Below, one piece after another: positions 10,951-24,589 of a DNA stretch of 64,000 bases. Position numbers and translations under genes: made by a program. This stretch comes from Hirsutella rhossiliensis (Eukaryota > Ascomycota > Sordariomycetes > Hypocreales > Ophiocordycipitaceae): the NCBI RefSeq assembly GCF_020360975.1, contig NW_025408674.1, forward strand, positions 2,108,001-2,172,000. Direction: 5' to 3'. A model generated the notes under the pieces. That model saw nothing but the letters and a program-made list of their open reading frames with translations. It was not told the origin of the DNA and ran no database searches. Position 1 is the stretch's first letter. Each line of letters opens with the position of its first letter.

Positions 10951-13900
10951 CTAGCTATCTTTATTACTTAACTAATTATACCGTAATATATATTCCCTTA
11001 TAATTTCTAAAGCTTCCCTTTTTAGTTACCTAGTAAAGATAGCTACTTAGAGAAGACTATATAACGCTCCTATAGCGCGATATAGTAGTTAACTAGTCGA
11101 GGCTTCTTCGTTACGTATATTAAGTATCTACTTAAGAGATAAAAAATAGGAAGATATATCCTTAGAATAGACCCCTACTATAGATAGCGTTATAACTATA
11201 TTAAAGATATCGCTACTCGTAAGCGTAAGATAACTATCTCGTAAGGAAAAGCTTATAGCCCTATAAGCGCGCGTTAAGGAGCTAGAGGAGACGAAACGCT
11301 TATAAGATCGCGTTATATAATTAAAGGAGGAAATTACTAAACGCGCTAGTACTATCGCTATCCGTTTAAGGAAGCGTCGACGGTCCTACTCCCTTAAATC
11401 GGACGGCAATCGCGGTAGCGAGGTTAAGATTAAAAATATCGCTTAATTATCTTAACCTACTAATATATAGAAACGTCTAGACTAGACTTACGATCTAGAG
11501 GACGCCTTTAGGGTAGCGCCTAAACGTTTTCGTCGCGACGAAATAAAGATCCTCTATATAGTAGATTATATATATAGCGACTATAAAGTAAGATAGCGCC
11601 GATACCTTAAAGAATAGACGCTAATCGACTAGACTAAATATAGTATAGATTAAGTATACTTTAAAGAATAGATACTTATCTTAATTAAGGATACTATAAA
11701 TAAGGAGATATTATTAGCGATATAATTAAAGGAGGCTCGCTAATAAGAAGGCTAGTCCCTTTTAGAGTTTAGCTTATACTTTAACTTTTTAAAGAGGTAT
11801 TTTAAACGCTTATTAAAAAAGGCGCGTACTCTTACGTTTTTCGCTAAGCTAAAGCTATAACTTCGAAACTAAATTAACCTTTATTCGATACCTATTTATA
11901 CTTATTAACGGGAAGAGCTTATATAAGTCGCTTAATAATATTAGGATACTACTACTAATAAGAGGCGATATATTAATACTACTTTTACCCTTAAAAGAAC
12001 CGGGAATAGAAATAGTACTATACCCTAAGGTAGTATATATAGGGGGAGGAATTAAAGAGGCTAATAAGCTAGGCCGAATTATTAAGGAAATACTATTAAT
12101 TCGACTAATAACTAATAAGCTAGTAATATACCTATTAAGGGCTAAACTAAGGGACGTTATTAAGAAAGAGGATCTTTTACTTAATTAAGAATTATATATT
12201 TCTAATATAATAAGCCGGGATACCTATCTATAGAATATACTAATTCTTTAAAGGTAGAAACCTTAGTAAAGACTCTTAGACTTAATACTATAAAATAAAG
12301 AAAAGGTAAGATATTAAGGTAAACGCCTCTCCCTTAGTAAACTTAATACTTATAGGATAGTTACTTAAAACTCCTATAACGATATTAAGGCGAAACCTTA
12401 CCGAAGTCCCTATATACTTAGATACTTATAATACCGTTAACCTTATAGATATATACTTTACTTAATAGTAGGGATTACTATAAGTAGCGCTATTATACCC
12501 TAAGTTATTAGGGCTTAATAATAGTAAGGTAAAGGAGTATAAAATATAGTTAGTACCGCTTTAAATAATAAATATAAGGGGCACCGAAAAGATAATTACT
12601 TATTTCTATATTAATACTAATAAGTTAACGCTAAATAATTAGGTATTAATCCTTTTATTAGTTACTACCTTAGAGGATAAACGTATCTATATTATCCTAT
12701 AGAAACGATAGTAGTAGTTTAAGTATTAACTAGGTAGCGAAACCCTATAAAATCCCTATAGATTCCTTTAAGAATATAGGAACGAGGTAAGAGTATATAT
12801 AATAGCGCTTAATCTTAAGCTAATCCTACTATTAGATAAAGATAAGGATAAAGGGATTTTATAAGAAGACTAAGCTAAAATCCTACTAACTCTCTACTAG
12901 TTTAAAGATACCTTCTTAGCTAATAAATCTAACTTATTACTAGCTAGAAAAGGAATAGATTACTTACTTAATTTAATCCTTAATATAGAACCCCCTTATA
13001 GACCGATTTACCCTTTATTATAAAGGGAACTCTAAGTATTACGTAACTAGATCTAAGACGCGATAAGAAGGAAAATAATCTAGGAGTTAAAGAGCCTAGC
13101 TAAGGCGCTTATCCTTTTTATTCTAAAAAAGGATAGTACCTTATGGCTATATATAGACTACTAAGGACTTAACTAGGTTATATAAAAGAATTAGTACCCT
13201 TTACCCTTTATTTTAAAGATTATTAACCGCTATTAAGGAGCTAAGTATTTTTCTAAGATTAATATACGGAATATATATTAACGTATTTAAATTTAAGAAG
13301 GAGATAAATAAAAGACCGCTTTCTAAACGCGTTATAGATATTTTAAATACCTAGTAATGCCCTTTAGACTTACTAACGTACTAGCTACGTTTTAGAGCTA
13401 TATCTATTAAGCGCTCGAGGGGCTTATAGATATAATCTATATAGTCTACCTCGATAATATCCTTATATACTTTAAAATAAGAGAAGAATATACTAAATAC
13501 TTAAAATAAGTAATAGAAAGGTTAAGGGCTATAAAGCTCTATATAAAACTATTAAAGTATATCTTCTATTAATAGTTAGTTAAGTTCCTTAGGTTTATTT
13601 TATCTATCGATAGGGTATCGATAGACCCTCGATAGGTAGAGGCAATAGCCTAATAGCCTAAACCTATAACCTACTATAATATTTAGGTTTTCCTTAGGTT
13701 CTATAATTTTTACTAACGATTTATATATAGGTACTTAGGAGTTATAGCGCCCTTAACTATATTACTAAAGGGGAGTAAGAATAGGAAGAAGCTAGGGAGT
13801 ATAGAGCTAAACCTTACTAAAAGGGCAGCGTTTTAAGCTCTTAAGGATGCTTTTTAAGGAGCCCTACTCCTTTAATATTACGATCTAGAAAGACGTATTT

Positions 13901-14480
13901 ATATTAAAATAGATATATCGTAATTTACGATAGTAAGGATTATCTCTTAACCTAATAATAAAGGACGTTACTATCTAATTATATTTTAGTTAAGGAAGTT
14001 TACTAAAGCTAAACTTAATTATAGTATTTTAGACTAAGAACTATTTGCTATCGTTAAGTTATTTAAATACTAGCGATATTATATCGAAGGGGCAGCGTAT
14101 AAAGTAAAGGTATTATCGGACTACTATAACCTCTAAACGTTTATATACTAGACCTCCTTAAATAAGAGGTAAGTAAGATACCCTTTTAAGTTCTAAGCTA
14201 TAAAAAGCCTAGACTATTCCCTATTATACCTTTTATAATATACTACGATAACCTAGGCGATATAAATAGCTATATAAGTATTATTTACTTTAGGTTAAAA
14301 GCGCTAGTTTATAAAGCCCTAGATATAGTTATAATTTAGGTAAATCTATTCGCCGCTATTTATAAGAAGGCCGACGCTAACCTCTTACTTAGCTAGTATA
14401 CTGCCCTTACTAAAGTGCCCGCTAGCTTTATTTATTAGTTTACTTTCGCTGCCTACCTCCTAGATAACTCGCTTAAGCTC
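10951..14480 (+). pseudogene. Gypsy E: second Ty3/gypsy lineage, RIP-degraded gag-pol
   Basis: A different Ty3/gypsy lineage lies directly beyond gypsy A. A Gag-like region occupies roughly 11200-12100 (charged, helical). Pol follows from about 12380. The reverse transcriptase includes a WLYIDYQGLNQVI block near 13145 and a polymerase box that reads YLDN near 13447 (second Asp changed to Asn). After it comes the connection and RNase H region with SIDPRQVEAIA, QALKDAFQGALLLQYY and LNYSILDQELFAIVK (about 13610-14060). Recognisable coding fades by about 14480 and no integrase or 3' LTR was identified, so the copy is incomplete. Gypsy A may have inserted into its 5' part, as 2853-3055 is the other side of the A target site. 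Confidence 0.75.
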
Positions 14481-15810
14481 GCTATAGTATATTAAAGAGC
14501 CGCTTATATTAGCCCCCTATATACGCTAATAGCGGCCCGCCCTTATATAGCTAACGTAATAGCCTATTTTAACTTATTAAACTAGAAGTTTACTAATATA
14601 TACTTAGGCGGATTCTAGAACCTAAGGCTAACTATATAAGTACTAGTAGTAGTAATCTATAACTAAATTCTAGCTTCTTATAATAAACTAGCTATAATAC
14701 TTTTAGTAAAATCGGCCTTAAATAACGCCTATAGCGTGCCTATCTATAAAGCCTCTAATATATAGGATGCCCTAGCTAACGTACTAATAGGCCTTAAGTA
14801 ACTAATAAAGGAGGAAGCTAAGGAAGAGATCCTTCGCCTTACCCCTACCCCTATAGTATAATACGGTCGGTTACTAGGTTAGCCTTATTATATCCCTAGC
14901 CTTATTTATTTTATTACTAGCTTAGCTATAGAGCGCTCCTAGTTATAATTAGTTTTCCTTAGCTTAGCTATACTATACCTCTAGCCCTACTTATTTATTA
15001 CCTTAGTTTAGCTACCTAGCGCCCTTAGTCTTAGTAGTATTTTACTCTTAGCTTAGCCGCCTCGCGCCCTTTATATTAGTTATACTAAGTTATATTCTAG
15101 ATAAGATATAAGTTATTCCCTATACTAACCTTAGAAATCTATATAACTTTACTATAATTTTATATTAGCGCGACTCCCGCTTAAATACCGCGGGAAACTA
15201 ATAAGGACGTCGGTTAATTCTTTCGCCCTAAGTATTTATTATAGGATACCCTATAGTCGATAATCTAGTTACCTATAACGATATCTACTTTTCTTAAAGA
15301 AGTTACCCTTAACTCTTTAAGGCTCTTTATAGAAGAAGGAACTTAGAAGCTACTAAGTAAACTCTAGGAAATTACTTAGAAATCCTAGAAATAATAACTA
15401 AGTAGATTATATAGATATTTTATATAGATTTCCCCTAGGAATATATTATATAGGGAATATACTACGATTTCCTAAGTAATAATAGTTCCTTAAGAACTAT
15501 ATTAATATTTCCTTAAGAAGTTACTATAAGAATATAGTAAGGGAATTATAGAGAAATACCTATACCTATCTAAGGAAAATACTAAGAAATACCGCTAATA
15601 CGCTATACTATTATTATATAATTATAAGGTTAAGATATTACTTAGTTAAAACCCTAAGTAAGGTCTTATACTTACTATAGTATATATAAAGGATAGAGAA
15701 CTTACTAGATCTTAAGCGGGTAAAAAAGAATATAGATAGTTATTACTACTCTTACTTTAACTTATAAGACTAATAGCTAGTTTATATATATTAAGGTATA
15801 TAAGTAAAAG
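14480..15810. other. Unassigned RIP-type sequence
   Basis: AT-rich, CpA/TpG-poor sequence with no protein I can recognise on either strand. The left part may be the tail of element E or of another transposon. There are scattered readable stretches but no diagnostic motif, LTR pair or inverted repeat. Confidence 0.4.
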
Positions 15811-16357
15811 CGGAATTTTAGGAAATTAAGGAATTACGTAAGACTACGTAATAGAGGGGAAGAAGGAGTATAAGGTAGGATTTTCAACGGAATTTATTAG
15901 TAGTATATTAGTATATAGAAGAGGTGTTAAAGTTAATAATTCTATCTCTATCTACTAGCGGACATACTATCTTATATAGATAATTATAGCTAAACGGAAG
16001 AACCTTTCGGGACTAGATTTAGGCTGCCGTATAGCCCTAAGACTAGGGAATTCCGTAATACCTCGAGTGAATCTAGAAGTATCTTAGTTCCTCTAATATT
16101 CGTGTTTAAAGGAGGTTGGTCGTACTAGTATTCTTAAGAGGTCTTAGCTAGTATTCTAAGCTAGCTCTATTCCTTCGATTCCCGATTATACGATAACCGG
16201 CAACCCGTTTAATATATAATAACATATAAAATAATAAGCGATTCTTACTCTATAGGATAAGGTTTTATCTATAATTAATATACTACTTATTAGCTTATAT
16301 AATCGGGAGAGTATATTATAGCTGCTTTATTTATAGTAGGAACACCGTTCCTTATAA
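15811..16357. repeat. 550-bp dispersed repeat, copy 1
   Basis: Near-identical to 26429-26988 in the same orientation. Both copies begin TTAAGGTATATAAGTAAAAG and end CACCGTTCCTTATAA. Short inverted ends (TTAAGG and CCTTA) are present, but no convincing 5-bp duplication was found. It could be a solo LTR or a small non-autonomous element. The copy at 26429 interrupts a LINE ORF1, which shows that it is a separate insertion. Confidence 0.7.
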
Positions 16358-16361
16358 TAAG

Positions 16362-17768
16362 GGGCTAGACTTACCCCTTAAAGGCTAGCTAAATCTTCCT
16401 TTTAATAAGGAAGTAGTCTACTTAGCTTATAAGGGCCTTAAGGAGGTTTAATTCTCTTAGGACCCTTATAATCTATTCCTTTAATATAAAATTAAAGGAT
16501 CTCTTTATATCTAATAAGAGGGTACTAGTAATAGCCTTTATATTAAACTCTTACTTCTTTTAGATATAGTATAGAAGAAGGAGGGCTATATCTATAGCTA
16601 ACTACTATTTTTATTCCCCTAGCTATATAGGGTTTAGAAGCCTAGCTATATTAGCTAAATAGCTTAGCTAGGTAGCGTATAGCTTTTTAAGGACCTTTTC
16701 TAAGTAGTTAAGTAGACTTATAACCTTATAAGCCTTAGGGATAGTATAGTTTAACTTATTTTACTTAGGAAGTATAATTCTTATAGCTTCCTTCTACGCC
16801 TTAGGGTAGTATCCTTAGTTAAATAGAGCTTTATAGGCCCTATTAAAGACTATAAGAATAGCCTTATATATATATTAAATAAGGAGGAAGCTAAGGGAGT
16901 CTAAGCTAAGGGCTTTCTTATTAAAAGAGCTAAAAATAGCCCTCTTAATCTTAGGGTCTTTTAGCTTTAGCTAGTCTTACTTAACTATGCCCTTACTACT
17001 TATATAGCCTAGGGGCTCTTCTTTTTCTAAGCTCTAAGGGGGGCTAAAAGGAGGGATAGGGCTAGGGTCTAAGGTTAGAAAAAGGGTTATTAAGAAGGCC
17101 TTATATTTTTTATAAAGGTATTAGCTTTTACCTCTATCCCTTCTTTTATATATAAGATACTAAGAACGGTAAGGTTAGCTCTAGCCTTAATATAAGAAAA
17201 AGCTATAAAGACGTCCTTTCTTATTACTTTTATTAAGAAGCTTTCTTAGTATTGCTTTTTAGTAGCCTTAATAGTATACTTAAAGCTATTTCGGGCCTTT
17301 ATAAAGCTCTTCTAGCTCTCTTTATCTTAGGCTAGCTTATAAGCTTATTAGGCTAAGCTTAGGGCTTTTTAAAAGTAAGTTAGCTCGTTAGTCTACTAAG
17401 GCTTAGATCCTTTATAAGGCTTCTTTTTTAGTATTACTATATTTAAGGCCTCTATAAGGGTTCTTATTAAAAGGGAAGCTATCCCTTTTAAGTCGTCTCT
17501 TTTTATAGCCCTTTTTATAACTATAAGGAGGTCCTATTCCTTCTTAGCTAAGTATTCTAAGAATATATTTTAATTTACTTTCCTATAATTATAAGTAGTA
17601 GGCCTAGCTAGTAGTAGCTTATTAAAGCCCTTTAAGCTAGCTTTAAAGGCTATAGGCTTATAATCTAAGCTTATAGCTTTTAAGAAGTAAAAGTTAGCTT
17701 AGGTTAGCTATTTAAAAGGGCTATAAAAAGTAAGGTCTATAACTAAGGCCCCTTTTAAGCCTTTCTTT
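16362..17768 (-). pseudogene. LINE (non-LTR) ORF2 remnant, reverse transcriptase part
   Basis: On the minus strand this reads as the pre-RT and RT region of a Tad/jockey-type LINE. The landmark is the RT block read as KAYKVISLLNYLEKVL at about 16674-16735, preceded by a run of RIP-mutated helical sequence. The catalytic YADD region is not present, so the element is cut off at its 3' side where the 550-bp repeat begins. The other half of the LINE resumes at 24757 on the far side of gypsy G, which inserted into it. Stops are of the RIP type. Non-functional. Confidence 0.75.
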
Positions 17769-17797
17769 TAATAGGTATTATAGAGTAAGTAAAAGCG

Positions 17798-17966
17798 TAT
17801 ATATAAGTACTATCTATAGGATAATATTAATAAGCTATATAAAGCTCTTTTATACGCGGCTAGCCCGCCCCTATACTTATAGGATCTAGCCCTTTATATA
17901 TAACTATATAGCTTAGGCCGCGGCCTAAGCTTATTACCTATAATAGTTAAAGACTCTTATATAATA
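17798..17966 (-). repeat. LTR core of gypsy G (left, 3' in pol orientation)
   Basis: 169 bp, matching 24590-24756 and 49693-49861. It begins TATATATAAGTAC, consistent with TGTATA before RIP, and ends AATA. Sequence just upstream also resembles that upstream of the other two copies, so the true LTR may start about 30 bp earlier. Confidence 0.7.
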
Positions 17967-18505
17967 CCCTCCCTTAAGCGCGGCGTAGCGCTGCCCTATT
18001 AATAGCTCCTATATAATTAAGCCTATACCGCGGGCTCTTCCCTACCCTTTCCCGTTAATAGGGCCGGCCCTACTAGCCTTATTATCTCCGCGCCTATTAG
18101 CTTAGGTAGCTAGGACCTAGCTTTATACTTATTAGCTAGCTAGCCGTTTAAATAAGGGCATAACCTATTATATACGCCCTTAAGTAGCCGGCGGCTAGTC
18201 TAGACCTATATAAGCCTTAGGTTACCTATCCCCTCTACCTTAAGTAGTATCCTTTACTAAGGGGTATATAAGGCGGTATCCCCTCTTTCCCTTTTTCTTT
18301 CCTTTTTTCCTTTCTTTAACTATAATAGTAGTATTAATAAGTAAGTTCCGCTCTACTTAAAGCGTTAGTTTATTCTTAGTTATATAAGCCGCTCTATTAA
18401 TATATACTTATAGTAATAGCGGTAATAGTAATAATAGCCTTAATAATAATAATTACTTTAACTAATAAGTTCCGCGCCTTATAAAGCGAGAGGCTATATT
18501 CTATC

Positions 18506-19433
18506 GTGCTAACTTCCGCGATAGATATATCCGCCTCTCCCTCTCCTACCTCCTCTTTCTTAGAGCGTATAGAGTCGTTCGTCGATGCTATACTAGCCGC
18601 GGCCGATAATAACTCCGCCGCTACCGCTACTCCTACCCGCGCCGCTACTACCGCTCTTACCGCCGCCGCCGCCGCCTCTACTACGCTATTCGCTCTTACG
18701 TCGCCCCTTAAGGTAACGACGCCGTCCCCGCCGCTACCTATAACGCCCGGCCCCTCGGCCCCTACCTCCGTCTCCGCTACCCCCGTAAGTCTATAGTTAG
18801 GTAAGCGTAATAAACGTTATCCGCTAACCTCTTATAATATAAGCGCTAAGTATAGGCCGGCGCCGCCCGCTCGGCCCCCTATATATATTATATATCGTAG
18901 GAGCTCGATTACTCTAACTAGGCCGGGCGCCGCCGCGGCGGTAGCTACTACTAGTACGCGCGAGCCGGCCGCGCCTATAAGGCGGCGCCTCCTATCCTAC
19001 TTACTACGGCGTTAGCTTAGAAGGCCGGCTTATATAGGTAGGCATAGGGGGCTACTAAGAAGCGCCTTACCGCCGCCGCCGCTGCCTACTATAACCTCCG
19101 CGCCCTCGAGCGATAGGGCCTTATACTTAAGTAAGTCCTACTCCTCCGCTCCCTTATTTCCGCCTTTAACGTACCTAGCGCTAAGGATACTGCCTCCGTC
19201 GCCCTATCGGCGGTCCCCTTAGCTATGCCCGCCTCCGCTACTGCCGCTGCCCCTACCGCCGCTGCTAGCCGCCGCCCCTTTACCCTTAGAGCCGCCGCCG
19301 CCGCCGACTAGCTTATAGGCTTAGAGGGCCGCCTTAGCGCCTTAGAGACCGCCGCTACCGCTAATAAGAAGGAGGAGGCTAATAAAGATAATAATAACGA
19401 GGATAATAATAATAATAATAATAAGGAATAAGC
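18506..19433 (+). pseudogene. Ala/Pro-rich additional ORF of gypsy G, antisense to its pol
   Basis: The first 97 codons (18506-18796) are open, begin MLTSAIDISASPSP, and are dominated by Ala, Thr, Ser and Pro. After a stop the coding signal continues in other frames through an Ala-rich part with LEGRLSALETAA near 19320 and ends in an Asn-rich tail of AAT repeats (about 19390-19430). I do not recognise a domain, and the composition is low complexity. The homologous region at 50400-51990 keeps the same start, Ala-rich body and Asn/Lys tail, which supports it as a real part of the element. Many GCC/GCG codons lack CpA or TpG, so it looks less RIP-damaged than its surroundings. Additional ORFs antisense to pol are known from some plant gypsy elements. 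The role is unknown. Confidence 0.5.
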
Positions 19434-19479
19434 CTAGGTAATTTAAGGGCTTTGCCTTATAATAAACGCTATTTTTATC

Positions 19480-22400
19480 TCTACTTATATTATTATACTT
19501 ATATTACTTATATTACTATAACTACCCCCTCCGCTATACTTACTTTATGGTCTTAGCCTAGGCTACTATCGGTAGTCCGCTAGTTTATCGTTTTCGTTTA
19601 CTATTCTAAATAAGGCTTTAAACTTATCGAGGGCTATAGTTCCTATAAACTTATATATAGGTTCCTATATAGGGTTAAGATACCCGCGCTACTTAACGAG
19701 GACCTCCTAGCGTTTCCCCCTACTAACCTTTTTCTAGCGCGTAGCCTATATCTCTTTAATCTTAAACTCGTCCTCTCCCTCTACTTTAATTATAAGCGGT
19801 TAAGCGTCTACTACTTTTTATCTAAGTAGCGGGTTAAAGGAGGCTTTATAAAGGAGGTCTACGTTAATCTTATTATAAACCCCTATTAAGAGACTATTAA
19901 GCTCTATAACCTATAGGCTAATAACCCTTTATACTATAAACTTTATATATAGCTAGTTAAGCTTCTTCTTTAGCTATACCGACCTATAGTTATAGAGGTC
20001 TAGCTATACCTTATCTCTTATTATAAACCTATCTACTAAGGCCCTAGTCTTATTAGCGTGCTGCTCTTAATCTTATACCGCGGCGGCTATTATAGATTAG
20101 CAATAATCTATAGTCTCCTATAGCTTTTATATAAACGTAGAGGCGCGGCCCTCCGGTAATAAATTACTATACTACTCCGCTACTATATTTATAGTAAAGG
20201 GAACTAGTAAGGGTAGTTTAAAGCTATATATTATAAAGAAAGGGGCTATCTTAATAGAAGTATATAGTTTACTATTTAATATAAGTTGGGTTATAGGGAG
20301 CTAACGGTCTTAGTTTACTTAGTTATAAGCTATAATAGCCTATAAGTAAGCTTACGCCTCTTAGTTAACCCTCTTAGGCCCTTTATTAATCTATAGGTAA
20401 TATACTATACTAAGTAGCTATATAATCTAAAGTAGCTAGTATAAGTACTATTAAAAGTAGCTAATTTAATTCGATCCCTTATCGCTTATAATAAAGGCTA
20501 GCTAGCTATATAAGTAGGCCTAGTACTATAAGAAGCGCTCTATATAAGACTTTATATTTATAGACGGTATTAGCTTTAATACTATAGACTTACTAAGTTA
20601 GTCCTTAATTACCTATATATAGCGGTTGCCGCCCTTTATAAGTAGGAGGTCCGTTATAAAGTCTATCTATATATATATATAGAACTAGTCGGGTACTAGA
20701 AGCTACTTAAGTAGCCCCTTAAGCTACGCCCTTTAAATCTTAGTATAGCTATAGATATCGTAGTTATAAAGGAAGCGGCGAATATAGTACTATAGGAGGG
20801 GCTAGTAGAAATCCCTCGCGAGGCCTACTATTATACCCTGCCTACCTAGGTAGCCTATAATACTAAAGTTATAGACGAGCTAGACTAGCTTCCCTTAGAG
20901 CTCGTTCTATTTATTTAGCTCTAGCGGTCTATCCTTCTCCCTAGCTTCTATAGTATATAGCGCGCCTAGCACCTATAGTCTCCCCCGCTAACGTAGGTGC
21001 CCTTATAAGTCGATATAATAGTCGGCTACTTATACCTTTAGCTTTAGCTTTAGATTAAAGCGTTAAGCGCCGGACTTAATAGCGCGGCGTACGCTCTCGT
21101 AGGTATAGTCTAGAGACGATATCCTATCCTATAAGCGCTAAAAGACCTTATCTTAGAATACCTATGCTATACGCGCCCTTAGGCCGGTCTATCCCTCCTC
21201 GCTAGGCTAAAGCGAAGGTATAAGGGAAGGCTTATTTATTAGCGCCGCGCCTTCCTTTACTAAGGAAGCTCCTATATAAGTCTATAGCGCTTCTTACGGG
21301 ATAAGCTATAGATCCCGGGCCTCGATATCCGCTCTTATTAGCCGGTCCTAATCCCTCTAGGAAAGCGTATCTAGGACTATAAAGTCCTACCCTAGCTAGT
21401 ACTTAATTAAGAAGTTAAAGTATAAGAGATACTTTACTTAGTAGGCTTACCGCTCTAAGAGGTACTAGCGAGTTATAAAGTACTTAAGGTTCTTATAGTC
21501 TATAAGAACCTTAAAGCTCTTATAGCTCTAGAGCTCCGCTTACTATTACTTAAGGTAGCTAATAATCGCTAGTATCTCCTTATTATAAATAGCGTAATTC
21601 CGCTCCGCTAAGGTTAGCTTATAAGAGTAGAACGCTACTAGTTACTTCTACCTATCTACCTTTTAAGAGAGCGTTCCTTTAAGTGCCTAGCCGCTATAAT
21701 CTACTTTAACTAACGTAGACCGGTTAAAGTCCTACTAAAGTAGTATTAGGGCTTAAGAGAATAGGTCCTTAAGCGTATAGAACGCTCCTTCTTATACGGG
21801 CCCTTAGTAAAAGGCGGTCCGCTTCTTAGTAATCTCGTTTAAGGGCATTATAATATAGGAGAAGCCCTTAATAAACATCCTATAATAGTTCGCGAACCTA
21901 AGGAAGCTCTATATACCTATCTACGTAGTTAGGGCAGCTTAGTCTTAAATCGCCTAGATCTTTATAGGATCCGCCTATATACCTATGCTAGCGTAAATAA
22001 TAAAGCCTAGGTACTTAACCCTCTTAACCCTAAATTCGTACTTATCTAAGTTAAGGTAGAGCCTATAAAGTTAAAGGCGCTCTAAGACCCTTTATACTTT
22101 TTATATATAGTCCTCGTAAGAGCCGCTTATATAAATAAGGATATTATCTATATATATAAAGGCGAACTTATCGAGGAAGTCTTAAAGTATATTATTAATA
22201 TAATGCTAGAAGGTAGCGGGCGCTCCTAAGAGGCTAAAGGGCGTTATAAGCTACTTAAATAAGCCGTAGTATATATAGAACGCCGTCTTTTACTTATTAC
22301 CCTTTAAGATCTATACCTTATAGAACGCCTATTTTATATCTAGCTTCGTAAACTACTTTGCCTTTAAAAGGTTATAGAGCATATCCGAGATTAAGGGTAA

Positions 22401-24540
22401 GGGGTAGCGGTCTAGCCTTATAATTACGTTTAAAGCCCTATAGTCGTAATAGAACTATATCCCGCCCCTTAGTTTATATATAAATAAGACTAGCGCTCTT
22501 ACTTCGGAGCTACTTACTTAAATAAAACCCTTATCTAGGAGGTCCCTTAGCGTCTTCTTTAGTACTAATAGCTCTACGTATAATATACTATATAGCGGTC
22601 TAAATAGTATAGGCAGTTCCTGCCCTTTCTTATTAGTATAGAGTACGATCTTATAGTTTACCCCTAGCTTATATAGGTTAAGCTTATCCGCTTCCTAGGA
22701 CTTAAATAGCGGTAGGAGGTCGTAAAAGCGCTCCGGTATCTACTACTATAGCTTAGAGGGCGACTTTAGCTTCTTTGCCTAGAGGGCCTTATCGATATCC
22801 GCTAAGCTAACTACGTAAACTACTATATTAGCCGCTGCCCGGCCTTCCTCCCGCTCTAACCGTCGCACGGTTCCTATAAAGATAAAGGTAAGGACTTCTT
22901 ATACTAAGTATAAAGCTCGTACGCCTAGTCCTATGCCTACGAAACTATCGTTATAGCGGACCTACTATTATATAGGCCTAAACTATAGCTTCTTTTAGTA
23001 TAAAACCGAGTATAACTCTATATATAATAACTAAGGTTTCCTAAGGATTAAGGGAAACTTTAGTTAGGGGATTATATAGGCTATAATAAGCTTATAGTAA
23101 CTATTAACCTTTATAGCTAGCTACGTAATACCCTTAATTACTATACCCTCTATCGCGCTTAAGGCGCCTTTTACTCGCCTTAGGGCGATCTTTTCTACTA
23201 GTACTTATATCTCTTATATAAGCGCCTCGTTAACTATAGTATAGCACTAATAGCCCTCGTCTATAAGGGCGGCGATAGGTAAGGAGTTATTAACTATAAC
23301 CTATATTAAAGTAGGCTCCTTTTCTATATAGGTAGATAATTCCTCCTTTTCCTTTACTAGTACTAGTAATTAAGGCTCTAGAGCCTATCTTTACTTTAAA
23401 GCTACTCTTTTTCCTCTAGGCCTAAGGGAGTAGAGTCTTCTTTATCGTCTAAGGCAAGGAGCGGTTCTATCTTTACTACTTAAACTATTATAGGCCGCTT
23501 AGCTAAAAGGAAGGGGTATTTTAATATAAAGTATATAGGCGCGCCGTAATATAGGCAGCGGCCGTTAGCCTTCCTTTTCCCGATTTCCTCGCTCGTTACC
23601 TACTTCGCCTATTACTTAAAGAGCGGGATAGTACAAGGGATATTTAAAGATAACTTCCTACCGCGTTTAGCTCGGTCTATATAGGTAGCCGATATTAAGG
23701 TATCTCTATTAGTATCGATAGTTAGCTATTCCTCTTATAGAGGGGCGGTAATCCTATCGCCGTTATATAGCGTGCGCTTATAAAGCTTTTAGAAACGCGG
23801 CGTCTACTTATAGCCCTATACTACCTTTATTAACCGGCTTACGTACTCGCTATAGTTAGTAGGTATAATTATAAGGATAAGTAGCTCTTATAAGGCTAGC
23901 GTAATTAAGTTCTATAACTATATAAGCTTTACGCTATCTTCCTATACTATAGTTCCCGCTACTTATAAGAGCGTCTTTTTAAAGTTAGGGAGGAATTCGC
24001 TAAAGGTCTACCCGTCCCTCTACTTAAGGGTCTATAGCTTATCCTACGCCTTCTCCCGCTCCTATACGTTGCCGAACGTATATATAAGGTATTAGAAGAA
24101 GTCCTATAGGTCGCGTCTACCTCTAGGGCCGCCCTTATCCTAGAATCCGGAGATCCGCTATATCTAGGGCTCCGGTAGCGTATAAAGGAGCGAATACCAC
24201 GCTATATTACGATAGCCGTTTAGGCCCTATTTCTCGTTTATTAGAAACTTTATTTATAGCCGGCTAAGGAAGAAGTAAAAGGACTTAGGCTTACTATCCT
24301 AAGTCGGCTAAGGAAGCGGCTTCTATATTAATAGTACCGCCGCTATAACCGGTATTACTAAGGTCGTAGGGGTTAACGCTAGTCTTATAGACGGCTCCCT
24401 TAGTATAGCGAGAACCTTATTCTTCTCGCTAGCCGTCGCGCTTTTAATCGCTTCTAGGATAGCTATAATACTTCCTATCCGCTTAGGGGGTAGCGGGGTA
24501 CTTCTTTAAGGAAGTAGCACCCTTTTTAGGGAGATATTTA
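19480..24540 (-). pseudogene. Gypsy G gag-pol remnant
   Basis: Minus-strand polyprotein in decay. A Gag capsid-like segment with DGQTFSEFL-type spacing reads at about 23650-24200. The RT polymerase box is at 22141-22175 and reads FAFIYIDNILIY, with YIDN in place of YVDD. RNase H and integrase follow at about 21900 to 20000. The C-terminal chromodomain is near 19690-19760 (read as VLVK*RGYLNP, EPIYKFIG) and the frame ends near 19480. Stops are at expected Gln, Trp and Arg positions. The lineage differs from gypsy A, B and C and from H. Confidence 0.8.
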
Positions 24541-24589
24541 TTAGATCTATTAGTTAATAGCTTATACTATTACGAAGTAGGCAGAGGCG

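Noticed and set aside
18506..18796. Independent host gene encoding an Ala-rich secreted protein
   Set aside because: It lies between an LTR and a pol frame and recurs with the same LTR at 49.6-52 kb, so it belongs to the retroelement; no signal peptide is visible.
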